A DNA stretch of 64,000 nt from positions 798,196 through 862,195 of the forward strand of contig NZ_LGCI01000005.1 in the NCBI RefSeq assembly GCF_001281525.1, read 5' to 3'. Source of the DNA: Lysinibacillus macroides (GTDB lineage: Bacteria > Bacillota > Bacilli > Bacillales_A > Planococcaceae). This document shows, piece after piece, positions 53,480-62,871 of the stretch. Within the stretch, counting starts at the first letter, position 1; each line of letters opens with the position of its first letter. The notes beneath the pieces were generated by a model. The model was not told the DNA's origin. It ran no database searches and worked only from the letters and a program-made list of their open reading frames with translations. Position numbers and translations under genes: made by a program.

Positions 53480-54157
53480 ATGAAGATGAAAAAGAATATT
53501 CAAATTGCCATAGATGGGCCCGCTGGTGCTGGCAAAAGTACAATTGCGAAAATTGTTGCGGAGGCACTTGGCTTTACGTATATTGACACAGGTGCCATGT
53601 ATCGAGCAGTGACGTATAAAGCATTACAACAAAACATACATTTAGATGATGAAGAAAAATTAGCGGATATGCTCGCAGCAAGCACAATTGATTTAAAGCC
53701 CTCTCCACAGGGACAGCTTGTTTTCTTAGATGGGGATAATGTATCAGCAGAAATACGCTCAAATGAGGTAACTTCATCTGTATCACAAGTAGCTGCTCAT
53801 GCAAAGGTGCGCGAGCAATTAGTGGAAGAGCAGCAAAAGCTTGCTGCGAATGGTGGTGTGGTCATGGATGGTCGAGATATTGCGACACACGTATTAAAAA
53901 ATGCGGAGTTAAAGATTTTTATGTCGGCGACAGTGGAAGAGCGTGCAAGAAGACGCTTGATTGATAATCAAAAAAGAGGTATTGACGCCTCTCTCGAAAA
54001 GCTGCGCGAGGAAATTGCCCTGCGTGATAAAAAGGATAGTGAGCGTGAAGCATCGCCACTTGTTCAAGCTGAAGATGCCATATTTTTAGATACAACAGCC
54101 TTGTCCATTGATGAGGCAGCACAAGCTATTTTAAAATTAGCCCAAGAAAGAATGTGA
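53480..54157 (+). CDS. cmk: Cytidylate kinase
   Basis: A 225-residue protein starting ATG at 53480 after AAGGAA. The P-loop 'IDGPAGAGKSTIAKIVAEAL' is at residues about 9-28, followed by 'YIDTGAMYRAVTYKAL', 'VMDGRDIATHVLKNAELKIF' and the LID region 'RARRRLIDNQKRGI'. It phosphorylates CMP and dCMP. Gene order ypfA-cmk-ypfD is as in B. subtilis. A fairly long leader (about 210 bases) with a hairpin precedes it. Confidence 0.95.
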   Translation: MKMKKNIQIAIDGPAGAGKSTIAKIVAEALGFTYIDTGAMYRAVTYKALQQNIHLDDEEKLADMLAASTIDLKPSPQGQLVFLDGDNVSAEIRSNEVTSSVSQVAAHAKVREQLVEEQQKLAANGGVVMDGRDIATHVLKNAELKIFMSATVEERARRRLIDNQKRGIDASLEKLREEIALRDKKDSEREASPLVQAEDAIFLDTTALSIDEAAQAILKLAQERM

Positions 54158-54203
54158 TTAATCCTAAAATTTCAGACATTTTTTGAATTTAAAGGATTTA
54201 TTT

Positions 54204-54232
54204 TTGTCTTTGTCTTCAATATCGAATAAAAT
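54204..54232 (+). promoter_or_regulatory. Possible ypfD promoter
   Basis: TTGTCT (54204-54209) and TAAAAT (54227-54232) are 17 bases apart, 30 bases before the ypfD start. Confidence 0.5.
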
Positions 54233-54262
54233 AGTAAGGGAAGATGCGAAGGAGGGTTACAT

Positions 54263-55399
54263 ATGTCTGAAGAAATGAACTATGCAGAACAAACATTTAA
54301 CGAGGGTGATATCGTCAAAGGTATTGCAGAGCAGGTTGATGAAAAAGCAGTATCTGTATCAATTCCAGGTGCACCGTTTGATGGTATTGTGCCGATTAGT
54401 GAATTATCAAGCTTACACATTGAGAAAGCTTCTGATGTTATCTCCGTTGGGGATGAATTAGAATTGATGATTACAAAGGTTGAAGAAGAAAATTATGTAC
54501 TATCCAAACGTAAAGTAGATGCGTTAAAAGCATGGGATACACTTGAGCAACAATTTGCTGCTGAGGAAGTTTTCGAAGCGGAAGTAAAGGATATTGTTAA
54601 GGGTGGTCTTGTTGTAGATTTAGGAGTGCGTGGTTTTGTGCCAGCTTCACTTGTAGAAGACTATTTTGTTGACGATTTTGAAGGCTATAAAGGGAAATCA
54701 TTGAGCTTCAAAATTGTGGAGCTTGATAAAGACAAAAATCGCTTAATCTTGTCTCATCGCGCAGTGGTAGAGACAGAAAAAGCTTCTCAAAAGAAACAGG
54801 TTATTAATCAAATTCAAGCTGGCGATGTATTGGATGGAAAAGTACAGCGTTTAGCATCATTTGGTGCTTTTATTGATCTTGGCGGTATTGACGGTCTTGT
54901 GCATATTTCACAGGTGTCTCATGAGCATGTGAGCGATGTGAGCGAGGTTTTAACAGAAGGACAAGAAGTGAAGGTAAAAGTGCTTTCTGTTGACCCAGAG
55001 AATGAGCGCATTTCATTATCCATCAAGGAAACACTTCCTGGACCTTGGTCAAATATCGAAGAACGTGCTGCAAAGGGTACAGTGTTAGAAGGGAAAGTAA
55101 AGCGTCTTACATCATTTGGCGCCTTTGTAGAAGTGTTCCCAGGAGTAGAAGGTTTAGTGCATATTTCGCAAATTGCACATAAACATATTAATACGCCGCA
55201 TGAAGCATTAAAAGAGGGGCAAGAGGTACAAGTTAAGGTACTAGATATTAATGCTGAGGAAGGTCGTTTAGCGCTAAGCATTAAGGAGTTACTTGAAAAC
55301 CCTGAAGCTGAAGAAGTTGTGGACTATGAATTACCGGAAGAAAATACCGGCTTCTCATTTGGCGATGTCATTGGTGATCAATTAAAAAACTTTAAATAA
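54263..55399 (+). CDS. ypfD: YpfD, S1 RNA-binding protein (RpsA-like)
   Basis: A 378-residue protein, ATG at 54263 after GAAGGAGGG. Four S1 domains are visible: about 16-85 ('EGDIVKGIAEQVDEKAVSVS'), 103-165 ('VKDIVKGGLVVDLGVRGFVP'), 190-257 ('GDVLDGKVQRLASFGAFIDL') and 275-343 ('GTVLEGKVKRLTSFGAFVEV'). The length (four domains, not six) is usual for Firmicutes S1-like proteins. It associates with ribosomes or mRNA but is not essential in B. subtilis. Confidence 0.95.
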   Translation: MSEEMNYAEQTFNEGDIVKGIAEQVDEKAVSVSIPGAPFDGIVPISELSSLHIEKASDVISVGDELELMITKVEEENYVLSKRKVDALKAWDTLEQQFAAEEVFEAEVKDIVKGGLVVDLGVRGFVPASLVEDYFVDDFEGYKGKSLSFKIVELDKDKNRLILSHRAVVETEKASQKKQVINQIQAGDVLDGKVQRLASFGAFIDLGGIDGLVHISQVSHEHVSDVSEVLTEGQEVKVKVLSVDPENERISLSIKETLPGPWSNIEERAAKGTVLEGKVKRLTSFGAFVEVFPGVEGLVHISQIAHKHINTPHEALKEGQEVQVKVLDINAEEGRLALSIKELLENPEAEEVVDYELPEENTGFSFGDVIGDQLKNFK

Positions 55400-55408
55400 G
55401 CAATGGTA

Positions 55409-55444
55409 GTGAGGATGCATAATAATGCATCCTCGCTTTTTTTT
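55409..55444 (+). terminator. Terminator after ypfD
   Basis: GAGGATGCAT-AATA-ATGCATCCTC followed by G, C and eight T residues. Confidence 0.93.
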
Positions 55445-55449
55445 GTTGA

Positions 55450-55625
55450 GATGGAGGAGAGCAGTATAGTGGAATTGGTAGAAAGCTTCGAGGAGGGGAA
55501 TAAAATGTAAAAAGTGGCGGATAGAAACTTCAGAGTGAAGGATAGCGCGATGAAAGTAGTGGAAAGCTCCGAACAGAAGGATAGAATGGGAAAATGACGG
55601 ATAGAGCCCTTGAAGCGGTGGAATT
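55450..55625 (+). repeat. Degenerate short-motif repeat region
   Basis: Variants of 'ggatag(a/c)g', 'gtggaaagct(c/t)cga' and 'gcggtgg / gtggcgg' recur every 20-30 bases without an open frame. It lies between the ypfD terminator and the metallophore operon promoter. The look is like that of the floT-end repeats: short, degraded and intergenic. Confidence 0.45.
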
Positions 55626-55673
55626 AATAGAGCAATTTTTATGGGAATTGCCAAAATAAATATATTTAATAGG

Positions 55674-55701
55674 TTGACATTACCAAGAAATGTGATAAAT
55701 T
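55674..55701 (+). promoter_or_regulatory. Promoter of the Cnt-like operon
   Basis: TTGACA (55674-55679) and TAAATT (55696-55701), 16 bases apart, directly precede the Fur box. The first gene starts about 335 bases downstream, so a long leader is implied. Confidence 0.55.
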
Positions 55702-55711
55702 TAAAAATATT

Positions 55712-55730
55712 AATGATAATAGTTATCATT
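55712..55730 (+). promoter_or_regulatory. Fur box
   Basis: AATGATAATAGTTATCATT is a perfect 8-bp inverted repeat around TAG and matches the 7-1-7 Fur consensus TGATAATNATTATCA at all but one position. It sits just behind the -10 sequence, the normal position for iron-dependent repression. Confidence 0.85.
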
Positions 55731-56035
55731 ACTATTTATAGGAGTGGTATATATAATTTATTTATTCGTGTACTACTGTCATCAAATTGTCCCCTAAGAA
55801 AAGCTTCATTGTTTGAATAACAAATATACTATTTTTGCGAAATATAGTGGGAAAAGATCGAAATAAAATTATGATTAAAAACTATATAAAAAGAAAATAT
55901 ACAATATATTTACTATTTAAACAAATTATGATTATAACATCTATGGATAAATTCCATCTTATACATATCAAATGTTCTGATCCTCCTATAAATATGAAGG
56001 TTCCTAAAAATATTGAGCAAAGGGAGAGAGCAATT

Positions 56036-57631
56036 TTGTTAAAAAAAGTTTATTGTATTATTTTTGTCGTATGTATTTCATCTATTCTTGTGGCTTGCAC
56101 TACTACAAAAGAAGAAAGTAGCGAAATAGCAGATGAGCTAGTCTATGCCACAGTAAAGGATATTAATGATATGAATCCCCATTTATATCCGGGCTCTATG
56201 TCAGCACAAGGCATGGTATATGAGTCTCTGGTAGAAAATACGGAAAAGGGTATTAAGCCATTATTAGCTGAGGATTGGGATATATCAGAGGATGGAACAG
56301 TTTATACTTTCCATTTAAGAAAGGGCGTTACATTTCATGATGGTGAGCCATTTAATGCTGATGCCGTGAAACAAAATATGGAGGCTGTACAAAACAATAA
56401 AGAAAAGCATGCCTGGATTAAATTATCAACCAAAATTGTAAGTGTAGATGTTGTAGATGAACATACAGTGAAATTAACATTATCTGAAGCTTATTATCCA
56501 ACATTAGATGAACTAGCTATGACACGTCCATATGTATTTTTGTCACCAAAAGATTTTGAAAATGGAGAAACAAAAGATGGCATTAATGGATTCCATGGAA
56601 CAGGACCTTATCAATTAGCGGAACATAAGGTTGATCAATATGCCATTTTTGAAGCGAATGAAAACTATTGGGCTGGTGCACCTAAAATTAAAAAAATTAC
56701 AGCGAAAGTGCTTCCTGCTGGTGAAACAACATTACTAGCTTTACAAAAGGGTGAAGTGAATTTTATCTTTACGGATGATCGTGGTGCTGACAGCATTAAT
56801 ATGGAAGGAATGGAGCAGCTAGTTCAATCAGGGGATTATCAATTAATGAGAAGTAAGCAAATGAATACGAAGATGATTGTAGCTAATAGTGGTAACGGAG
56901 TTAGTCCTGTTAGTGAAAAAAGTGTACGAGAGGCAATTTGGTTTGCTATTGATCGTGAAACAATTAGTCGTGATATTTTTTATGGTTCTGAAGAAGTTGC
57001 TCATACACTATTCTCTCCTAATATTAATTATGCAAATGTGGCATTAAAGGAAAGAAGCTATGATATGGAGCGAGCAAAAGAGCTTTTAGAAGCAGCAGGG
57101 TGGACCGTAGACACGGAAGGAGCAGTACGTGAAAAAAACGGGAAGAAATTGTCGATGAAGCTATATTATGATAATAATTCGCCATCACAAAAGGCTCAGT
57201 CAGAATTAATTCAGCATTCGCTGAGCATGATCGGCATGGAGCTCGAATTAGTTGGTGAAGAATCAACATCTATTGCTAATAGAAGATCAACAGGAGAATA
57301 TGATTTACTGTTCAACCAAACATGGGGGCTAGCCTATGATCCACAAAGTACAGTGGCTGCTTTTACGTCAGAGGCATCCTATTTACACGCAACAAAAGGA
57401 ATTCCTAATACTGAAGAATTCTATCAAAATATTGATAGTGTTTTAGTATCCACTGATGAAGAAAATCGCAAAGCACTGTATAAGGATATACTAACAACCG
57501 TTCATGATGAAGCTATCTTTATCCCTATTACGAATGGCAATGTAACAGTTATTGCGCCTAAAAACTTACAAGGTATTTCGTTTAAACAAACACAATATGA
57601 ACTGCCTTTTGAACAAATGTATTTTGAATAA
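56036..57631 (+). CDS. cntA: Metal-opine/nickel substrate-binding lipoprotein (CntA-like)
   Basis: A 531-residue SBP_bac_5 family protein. I use the TTG at 56036, preceded by AAAGGGAGAG, because the signal peptide then begins directly: 'MLKKVYCIIFVVCISSI' with lipobox 'LVAC' at about residue 20. Longer upstream frames lack a ribosome site. The family signature appears as 'WDISEDGTVYTFHLRKGVTF' followed by 'HDGEPFNADAVKQNMEAV'. The C-terminal lobe has 'YDLLFNQTWGLAYDPQST', as in NikA/CntA proteins. Neighbouring permeases, ATPases, exporter and CntK fragment support the metallophore assignment over simple peptide uptake. Confidence 0.8.
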   Translation: MLKKVYCIIFVVCISSILVACTTTKEESSEIADELVYATVKDINDMNPHLYPGSMSAQGMVYESLVENTEKGIKPLLAEDWDISEDGTVYTFHLRKGVTFHDGEPFNADAVKQNMEAVQNNKEKHAWIKLSTKIVSVDVVDEHTVKLTLSEAYYPTLDELAMTRPYVFLSPKDFENGETKDGINGFHGTGPYQLAEHKVDQYAIFEANENYWAGAPKIKKITAKVLPAGETTLLALQKGEVNFIFTDDRGADSINMEGMEQLVQSGDYQLMRSKQMNTKMIVANSGNGVSPVSEKSVREAIWFAIDRETISRDIFYGSEEVAHTLFSPNINYANVALKERSYDMERAKELLEAAGWTVDTEGAVREKNGKKLSMKLYYDNNSPSQKAQSELIQHSLSMIGMELELVGEESTSIANRRSTGEYDLLFNQTWGLAYDPQSTVAAFTSEASYLHATKGIPNTEEFYQNIDSVLVSTDEENRKALYKDILTTVHDEAIFIPITNGNVTVIAPKNLQGISFKQTQYELPFEQMYFE

Positions 57632-57686
57632 CGCATCTCAATTTGTCCTTTTATTGCCTAGTTACAGTTGGAAAGGAGTGACTTGA

Positions 57687-58619
57687 ATGGGGATCTATAT
57701 AATGAAACGGATGTTGATTACCTTGCCGCTTTTACTTGCAGTATCCTTTTTAACCTTTGTATTAATTAGTTTTTCTCCTATGGAGCCAGCCGAGGTGGTG
57801 TTACGTGCTCAGGAGGTTCCTGTCATTACAGAGGAGCTAATTGAACAAACAAATGAAAAATTGGGCTTTAATAAACCCTTTATTGTGCAATATTTTCATT
57901 GGCTTATCGCCTGTTTGCAATTAGATTTTGGCCAATCCTATGTCAAAAATGCGCCTGTCTGGAGTTTAATGGGACCTGCATTTATGAACACCTTCAAACT
58001 AACAGTGATTTCTTCATTCGTTATTATTGCCTTTTCGGTGTTATTTGGAGTGCTATGTGCTCTAAATGAACGAACAGCGGTAGATCGTCTATTACGTGCG
58101 CTATTATTTGGGTTTACAGCTGTACCGGCTTATTGGTTAGGAGCTATTTTTATCTTCGTTTTTTCGGTCAAACTTGATTTATTGCCAACAAGCGGAATGG
58201 ATGGCGCAAAAAGCTATATTTTACCCGTAACAGTGATCGCTTTAGGTTATATTGGTCTTTATTTTAGAAATATTCGCAGTGCGATGTTAAATAATTTAAA
58301 CGAGGATTATGTGCTTTATGGGCGGGCTTCAGGGCTACCAGAGAACAAAATTACAATGCATATTTTACGCAATTCTCTGCAAGTAGCTATTTCAATATTC
58401 TGTATGGCTATCCCTATAATTTTAGGTGGAACAGTAGTCATTGAAAATGTTTTTGCATGGCCAGGATTAGGCAGCTTAAGTATAAGCGCTATTTTAAGCA
58501 GAGACTTTCCTGTTATCCAAGCCTATGTATTGATTGTAGCTGTGGCATTTGTTGTTTTTAATATGATGTCAGATATTTTAAATGCCACATTCAATCCTCG
58601 AATAAGGGATGGTAATTGA
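57687..58619 (+). CDS. cntB: ABC transporter permease (CntB-like)
   Basis: A 310-residue permease, ATG at 57687 after AAAGGAGTG. Six hydrophobic helices and the DppB/OppB-type EAA loop are visible ('VLYGRASGLPENKITMHILR', then 'NSLQVAISI'), with 'GGTVVIENVFAWPGLGSLSI' near the end, typical of the peptide/nickel permease family. It pairs with the following CntC-like permease, which begins one base after its stop. Confidence 0.85.
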   Translation: MGIYIMKRMLITLPLLLAVSFLTFVLISFSPMEPAEVVLRAQEVPVITEELIEQTNEKLGFNKPFIVQYFHWLIACLQLDFGQSYVKNAPVWSLMGPAFMNTFKLTVISSFVIIAFSVLFGVLCALNERTAVDRLLRALLFGFTAVPAYWLGAIFIFVFSVKLDLLPTSGMDGAKSYILPVTVIALGYIGLYFRNIRSAMLNNLNEDYVLYGRASGLPENKITMHILRNSLQVAISIFCMAIPIILGGTVVIENVFAWPGLGSLSISAILSRDFPVIQAYVLIVAVAFVVFNMMSDILNATFNPRIRDGN

Positions 58620-58620
58620 G

Positions 58621-59517
58621 ATGAATGTATTGAAAAACTTAAGTCAAGATAAGCTTGGTATCACCTCTCTTATTTTTATTGTAGTGCTGACATTCGTAGG
58701 CATATTTGCTCCATTGATAGCACCGAATGATCCTATCGCTGTGAATATGCAACTTCGTTATGCATCACCATCCTGGGAATATTTACTAGGTAATGATCAT
58801 TTAGGGAGATGTATTTTATCGAGAATGCTTTATGGTATTCAACCGAGTGTGCTGTGGGTATTTGTTGCCTTGGCTGCATCCGTCTCCATAGGAGCTATAG
58901 TAGGTTTTATTGCGGGATATTTTAGAGGAAACGTAGATGCTGTGATAATGCGAATCTGTGATGTTATGTTGTCGTTTCCCGTCTATGTGATTGCTATTGC
59001 GATTGTTGCTATTTTAGGAGTAGGCTTGGGCAATATTTTAATTGCTTTTGTTTTGATGAAGTGGGCTTGGTTTGCGCGTATTATTCGAACATCTGTGATG
59101 CAATATGTTGAATTAGACTATGTAAAATATGCACAAGCAATTGGTATGTCGCATCCAAGTATTATAGTAAAGCATATTTTGCCTGTTACTTTTTCAGATA
59201 TTGCCGTTGTAGCGAGTAGTTCAATGGGCTCCATGATTCTACAAATATCAGGTCTGTCTTTTTTAGGCTTAGGCATTAAAGCCCCGAATGCAGAGTGGGG
59301 AATGATGCTGAGTGAAGCGAGAGAGGTTATGTTTACACGACCAGAATTAATGATTGCACCAGGTGTTGCCATTGTAATGGTGGTATTAGCTTTTAACTTT
59401 TTATCAGATTCATTACAAGTGGCATTACATCCTCAATTACGCCAATCAAACCAAAGCCAACAAAAGCTGAAATGGTTTAAGGCACCAGCACAGCATGAAA
59501 AAGAGGTGGTGAAATAA
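58621..59517 (+). CDS. cntC: ABC transporter permease (CntC-like)
   Basis: A 298-residue DppC-type permease. The ATG at 58621 directly follows the cntB stop; an earlier ATG at 58609 overlaps cntB and has no spaced ribosome site. 'APNDPIAVNMQLRYASPSWE', 'LLGNDHLGRCILSRMLYGIQ' and the EAA loop 'YVKYAQAIGMSHPSIIVKHI' are family hallmarks. 'NAEWGMMLSEAREVMFTRPE' is the usual C-terminal periplasmic segment. It forms the channel with CntB. Confidence 0.85.
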   Translation: MNVLKNLSQDKLGITSLIFIVVLTFVGIFAPLIAPNDPIAVNMQLRYASPSWEYLLGNDHLGRCILSRMLYGIQPSVLWVFVALAASVSIGAIVGFIAGYFRGNVDAVIMRICDVMLSFPVYVIAIAIVAILGVGLGNILIAFVLMKWAWFARIIRTSVMQYVELDYVKYAQAIGMSHPSIIVKHILPVTFSDIAVVASSSMGSMILQISGLSFLGLGIKAPNAEWGMMLSEAREVMFTRPELMIAPGVAIVMVVLAFNFLSDSLQVALHPQLRQSNQSQQKLKWFKAPAQHEKEVVK

Positions 59518-60336
59518 TTGATGAAGCTATTAGAAGTGAAGCATTTAAAGGTTTGGGAGGTGCAGACAGGGAATGTGATTGTCCATGATACCTCTTTTAC
59601 ATTAGAACAAGGTCAATGCCTTGCCATCGTAGGGGAAAGTGGCAGTGGAAAATCTGTTACAAGCCGTGCAATCATGCGCTTAAATAATAAAAACCTTCAG
59701 CAAACCGGAGAAATTTTTTTGAAAAATGAGGCGTTGCATTTGCTGTCAGAAAAGCATATGCAGCGTAAAAGAGGTAAAAATTTATGCATGATTCTACAAA
59801 ATGGCATGACAGCTTTTGATCCATCTTGTTTAATAAAAGTCCATTTATATGAAACATTGCATACGCATTTTGGATGGAGTGAAAATGAAAGTGAACAAGC
59901 ATTAATGCAAGTAATGGAAAAAGTCAATTTAAAAAATCCACAAGAAATTTTGCATAAATATCCTCATCAGTTGTCTGGGGGAATGTTACAGCGTATGATG
60001 ATTGCTTTAGCCCTTGCCTTAGAACCAGATATTATGATTGCTGATGAACCTACAACAGCATTGGATACAATTTCGCAATATGAGGTTGTCCAACAATTCA
60101 TTAACATACGCCAACAGATGAACTGTGCGATTATTTTTATTTCACATGATTTAGGCGTTGTGCGAAAAATTGCGGATAAAGTTTTAGTCATGAAGGATGG
60201 TGAGGTGGTTGAACAAGGCGATGTACAAGCCATTTTTGCAAATCCTCAGCATGACTATACGAAATATTTAATTGCAACACGTGGTGCTATTAACGATCAT
60301 TTTAAAAAAGTGATGGGGGAGAATGTACCTTGTTAA
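59518..60336 (+). CDS. cntD: ABC transporter ATPase (CntD-like)
   Basis: A 272-residue ATPase. The start is TTG at 59518 or ATG at 59521; GAGGTGGT lies upstream. Walker A 'GESGSGKSVTSRAIMRL', Q-loop 'MILQNGMTAFDP', signature 'HQLSGGMLQRMMIALALALE', Walker B 'DIMIADEPTTALD' and H-loop 'FISHDLGVV' are intact. It is the DppD-type partner of the next ATPase. The end overlaps the next gene by seven bases. Confidence 0.88.
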   Translation: MMKLLEVKHLKVWEVQTGNVIVHDTSFTLEQGQCLAIVGESGSGKSVTSRAIMRLNNKNLQQTGEIFLKNEALHLLSEKHMQRKRGKNLCMILQNGMTAFDPSCLIKVHLYETLHTHFGWSENESEQALMQVMEKVNLKNPQEILHKYPHQLSGGMLQRMMIALALALEPDIMIADEPTTALDTISQYEVVQQFINIRQQMNCAIIFISHDLGVVRKIADKVLVMKDGEVVEQGDVQAIFANPQHDYTKYLIATRGAINDHFKKVMGENVPC

Positions 60337-61073
60337 AAGTAGAAAATGTGGATAAATCATATAAAACACATGGGTTTTTGAAGCAGCATAGACGTAAAAT
60401 TTTGACAAATATTAACCTTGAATGTCAGCGTGGAGAATGCCTTGGGATTATTGGTGAAAGTGGAAGCGGTAAGTCAACATTAGGGCGGCTATTAATAGGT
60501 ATTGAGCAGCCTGATTGTGGCGTAATTACGATTCACGGCAAACAAATTCGCGATAGAAAGCAGCGAAAGGGTCATGTAAGTGTAGTGTTTCAGGATTATC
60601 GTTCTTCGATTAACCCCTTTTATTCTGTTGAAAAAGCAATTTTAGAACCTTTAAGGGACTATAAGATGAAGGAGATTTCGGATGAATTACTGGATAGACT
60701 ACTTCTTCAAGTTGGCCTATCGCCTGACTATAAATATAAATATCCTTATGAACTATCGGGCGGAGAAGCACAAAGGGTATGTATTGCTAGAGCCATTGCC
60801 ACAGAGCCAACCTTTATCCTATTAGATGAAGCAATTAGTTCCCTTGATGTGTCTGTTCAATTACAGATTCTTGATTTATTGAAAACATTAAAAAGTGAGT
60901 ACAATATGGGCTATATCTTTATTACTCATGATCTTCAGGCAGCGGCTTATATTTGTGATCGTATGATGATCTTTAAAGATGGTCAAGTGCAAGAAACAAT
61001 TGCTACTAAAAATTTACCGAATGTTCAGTCATCCTATGCGAGGAAGCTACTACAGAATCTCATTACATTTTAA
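60330..61073 (+). CDS. cntF: ABC transporter ATPase (CntF-like)
   Basis: A 247-residue ATPase starting at TTG (60330) with GGGGGAGAA upstream, overlapping cntD. Walker A 'GESGSGKSTLGRLLIG', signature 'YELSGGEAQRVCIARAIATE', Walker B 'FILLDEAISSLDVS' and H-loop 'FITHDLQAAAYI' are intact. 'DEAISSLD' rather than 'DEPTSALD' is typical of the CntF/NikE group. It forms the heterodimer with CntD. Confidence 0.88.
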   Translation: MLKVENVDKSYKTHGFLKQHRRKILTNINLECQRGECLGIIGESGSGKSTLGRLLIGIEQPDCGVITIHGKQIRDRKQRKGHVSVVFQDYRSSINPFYSVEKAILEPLRDYKMKEISDELLDRLLLQVGLSPDYKYKYPYELSGGEAQRVCIARAIATEPTFILLDEAISSLDVSVQLQILDLLKTLKSEYNMGYIFITHDLQAAAYICDRMMIFKDGQVQETIATKNLPNVQSSYARKLLQNLITF

Positions 61074-61087
61074 AGGGGAGAGTTATA

Positions 61088-62275
61088 TTGAAAGGCGCTA
61101 TGTCTTGGCCATTTTTACGCCTCTATCTATTAGTTCTTCTTTATTTTAGTGCTAATGCTATTTTAAATGTCATCATTCCTTTACAGGGGGAGGCATGGGG
61201 AGCAACGAATACAACAATCGGGCTGATTATGGGGGCTTATTTATTAACGACAATGTTCTTTCGACCATGGGCTGGTCATATTATTCAAAAGCATGGTCCA
61301 ATTAAAGTGCTACAGCTTATTTTAATTGTCAATGGCGTAGCTTTGATTCTATATACATTTACAGGAGTAGGTGGATATTTAATTGCTCGTATAATGCAAG
61401 GTGTATCTACAGCTTTCTTTTCGATGGCCTTGCAGATAGGCATTATTGATGCTTTACCGGAAAAGGATCGTTCACAGGGAATTTCACTTTACTCATTGTT
61501 CTCATACATCCCTGGTATCATCGGACCAATTGTTGCCTTAACGATATGGCAGCAAGGGATGGAAGTCTTTTTCTTTGTAATGATTGGGATTGCTATTTTA
61601 ACGGGTCTTGTCGGCTTTAGTGCAAAAATAGACTCTGTAAGGGCGCAACCTAAGGAGCAGGCTACAAGTGAAGACGTAGGCATTGCTACTTCATTTAGTG
61701 CGTTAGTCAAAAATCCATTTCTTTTTAAATGTAGTGTATTAATGCTTGTTGCTTCTATTGTATTTGGAGCTGTTACAACCTTTATTCCGTTGTATGCAAA
61801 AGAGGTTGAACGGGGAAATGCAGGTGTCTATCTAATGCTGCAAGCTGCGGTTGTTGTGATTAGTCGTTTTACCTTGAGAAAGTATATTCCGTCAGATGGA
61901 AGATGGCATACAGGCTTTATGATGGGCGCTATGTGTGTGCTGACAATAGCATCCTATTCAGTGAGTTTGGCAGTAAAGGGCGGTGTTGGCTTCTTTTATT
62001 TAGGCGCTCTTTTAATGGGAGTTGCTCAAGCATTAATTTATCCAACATTAACGACCTATTTAAGCTTTGTATTGGAAGAGAAAAATCGCAATGTACGATT
62101 AGGCTTATTTATTGCCATGGCAGATTTAGGGGTGTCCCTAGGAAGCGCATTAATGGGACCCGTTGCGGATGCATCCTCCTATTCATGGATGTATGGCATT
62201 TGCTCTATATTAGGCTTGCTGATGGTTGGATTTGCCTATGAACGAAGAAAAATATTTGTAGGGAAAAGCGTGTAA
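61088..62275 (+). CDS. cntE: MFS exporter (CntE-like opine metallophore exporter)
   Basis: A 395-residue 12-helix protein starting at TTG (61088) after AAGGGGAG; an ATG at 61100 is possible. Features are 'GAYLLTTMFFRPWAGHIIQK', 'YLIARIMQGVSTAFFSMALQ' and 'NVRLGLFIAMADLGVSLGSA'. In staphylopine and related systems an MFS exporter (CntE) is encoded with the importer and biosynthesis genes. Co-transcription with CntABCDF and cntK is suggested by short gaps and the same direction. Otherwise a generic multidrug exporter could look the same. Confidence 0.75.
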   Translation: MKGAMSWPFLRLYLLVLLYFSANAILNVIIPLQGEAWGATNTTIGLIMGAYLLTTMFFRPWAGHIIQKHGPIKVLQLILIVNGVALILYTFTGVGGYLIARIMQGVSTAFFSMALQIGIIDALPEKDRSQGISLYSLFSYIPGIIGPIVALTIWQQGMEVFFFVMIGIAILTGLVGFSAKIDSVRAQPKEQATSEDVGIATSFSALVKNPFLFKCSVLMLVASIVFGAVTTFIPLYAKEVERGNAGVYLMLQAAVVVISRFTLRKYIPSDGRWHTGFMMGAMCVLTIASYSVSLAVKGGVGFFYLGALLMGVAQALIYPTLTTYLSFVLEEKNRNVRLGLFIAMADLGVSLGSALMGPVADASSYSWMYGICSILGLLMVGFAYERRKIFVGKSV

Positions 62276-62376
62276 CTGTAATTTACAACAATCATTTATT
62301 TTTTAAATGGATAATTCTATTATTTTTGTTTAATTATTATAGATACAAAAAGATTGTTGGTAGATGGAGGTTATGT

Positions 62377-62871
62377 ATGAAACAGGAAGTAGAGTTTATT
62401 AAATTAAGTCCAACAAAGAATATGACAATCTTAGTGAAGACAGAATATGCAACAGATAAACATACACATATTGCAGCAAAAATGATGTCCTACGATCATG
62501 TACATGCAGAGCAAGTAGGATTTATACAAAAAGCCACAAATGACAAAGCACTAGCTAAACTTTGTATGGCTGGAGGTGAATTTTGCGGGAATGCTTGTAT
62601 GGCCTTAGCTTGTTTACTGGTATCGGAACAGCCTCATTTGGAGGAGGTGATACTTGAAACTACAGGAACTGAGGAGCTAGTAAGGTGTAGAGTTGAGAAA
62701 AACTTGCACCACTATAAATGTCAAATCAATATGCCCACACCTATAAAAATTTGGCAAACAAGTGTAGAGAGAGCTAATTCAGATATAGATGATGCCATTA
62801 TTTTTGTGCAGTATGAGCAATTTTTGCATGTTGTATTAAAAGTAAAATATTTTACCAGGCGTGTTGATTAA
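62377..62871 (+). pseudogene. cntK: Truncated CntK-like histidine racemase (DapF family)
   Basis: The ATG at 62377 has GGAGG upstream. The product matches the first ~155 residues of S. aureus CntK from memory: 'VEFIKLSPTKNMTILVKTEY', 'EQVGFIQKATNDKALAKLC', 'MAGGEFCGNACMALACLL' (first catalytic Cys), 'YEQFLHVVLKV'. It then stops after 'KYFTRRVD'. Family members are about 270 residues and carry the second catalytic Cys in a C-terminal 'CGSGT' motif, which is absent. CntK makes D-His for staphylopine-type opines. Truncation is followed by repeat and IS sequence, so it is probably a disrupted gene. Confidence 0.8.
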
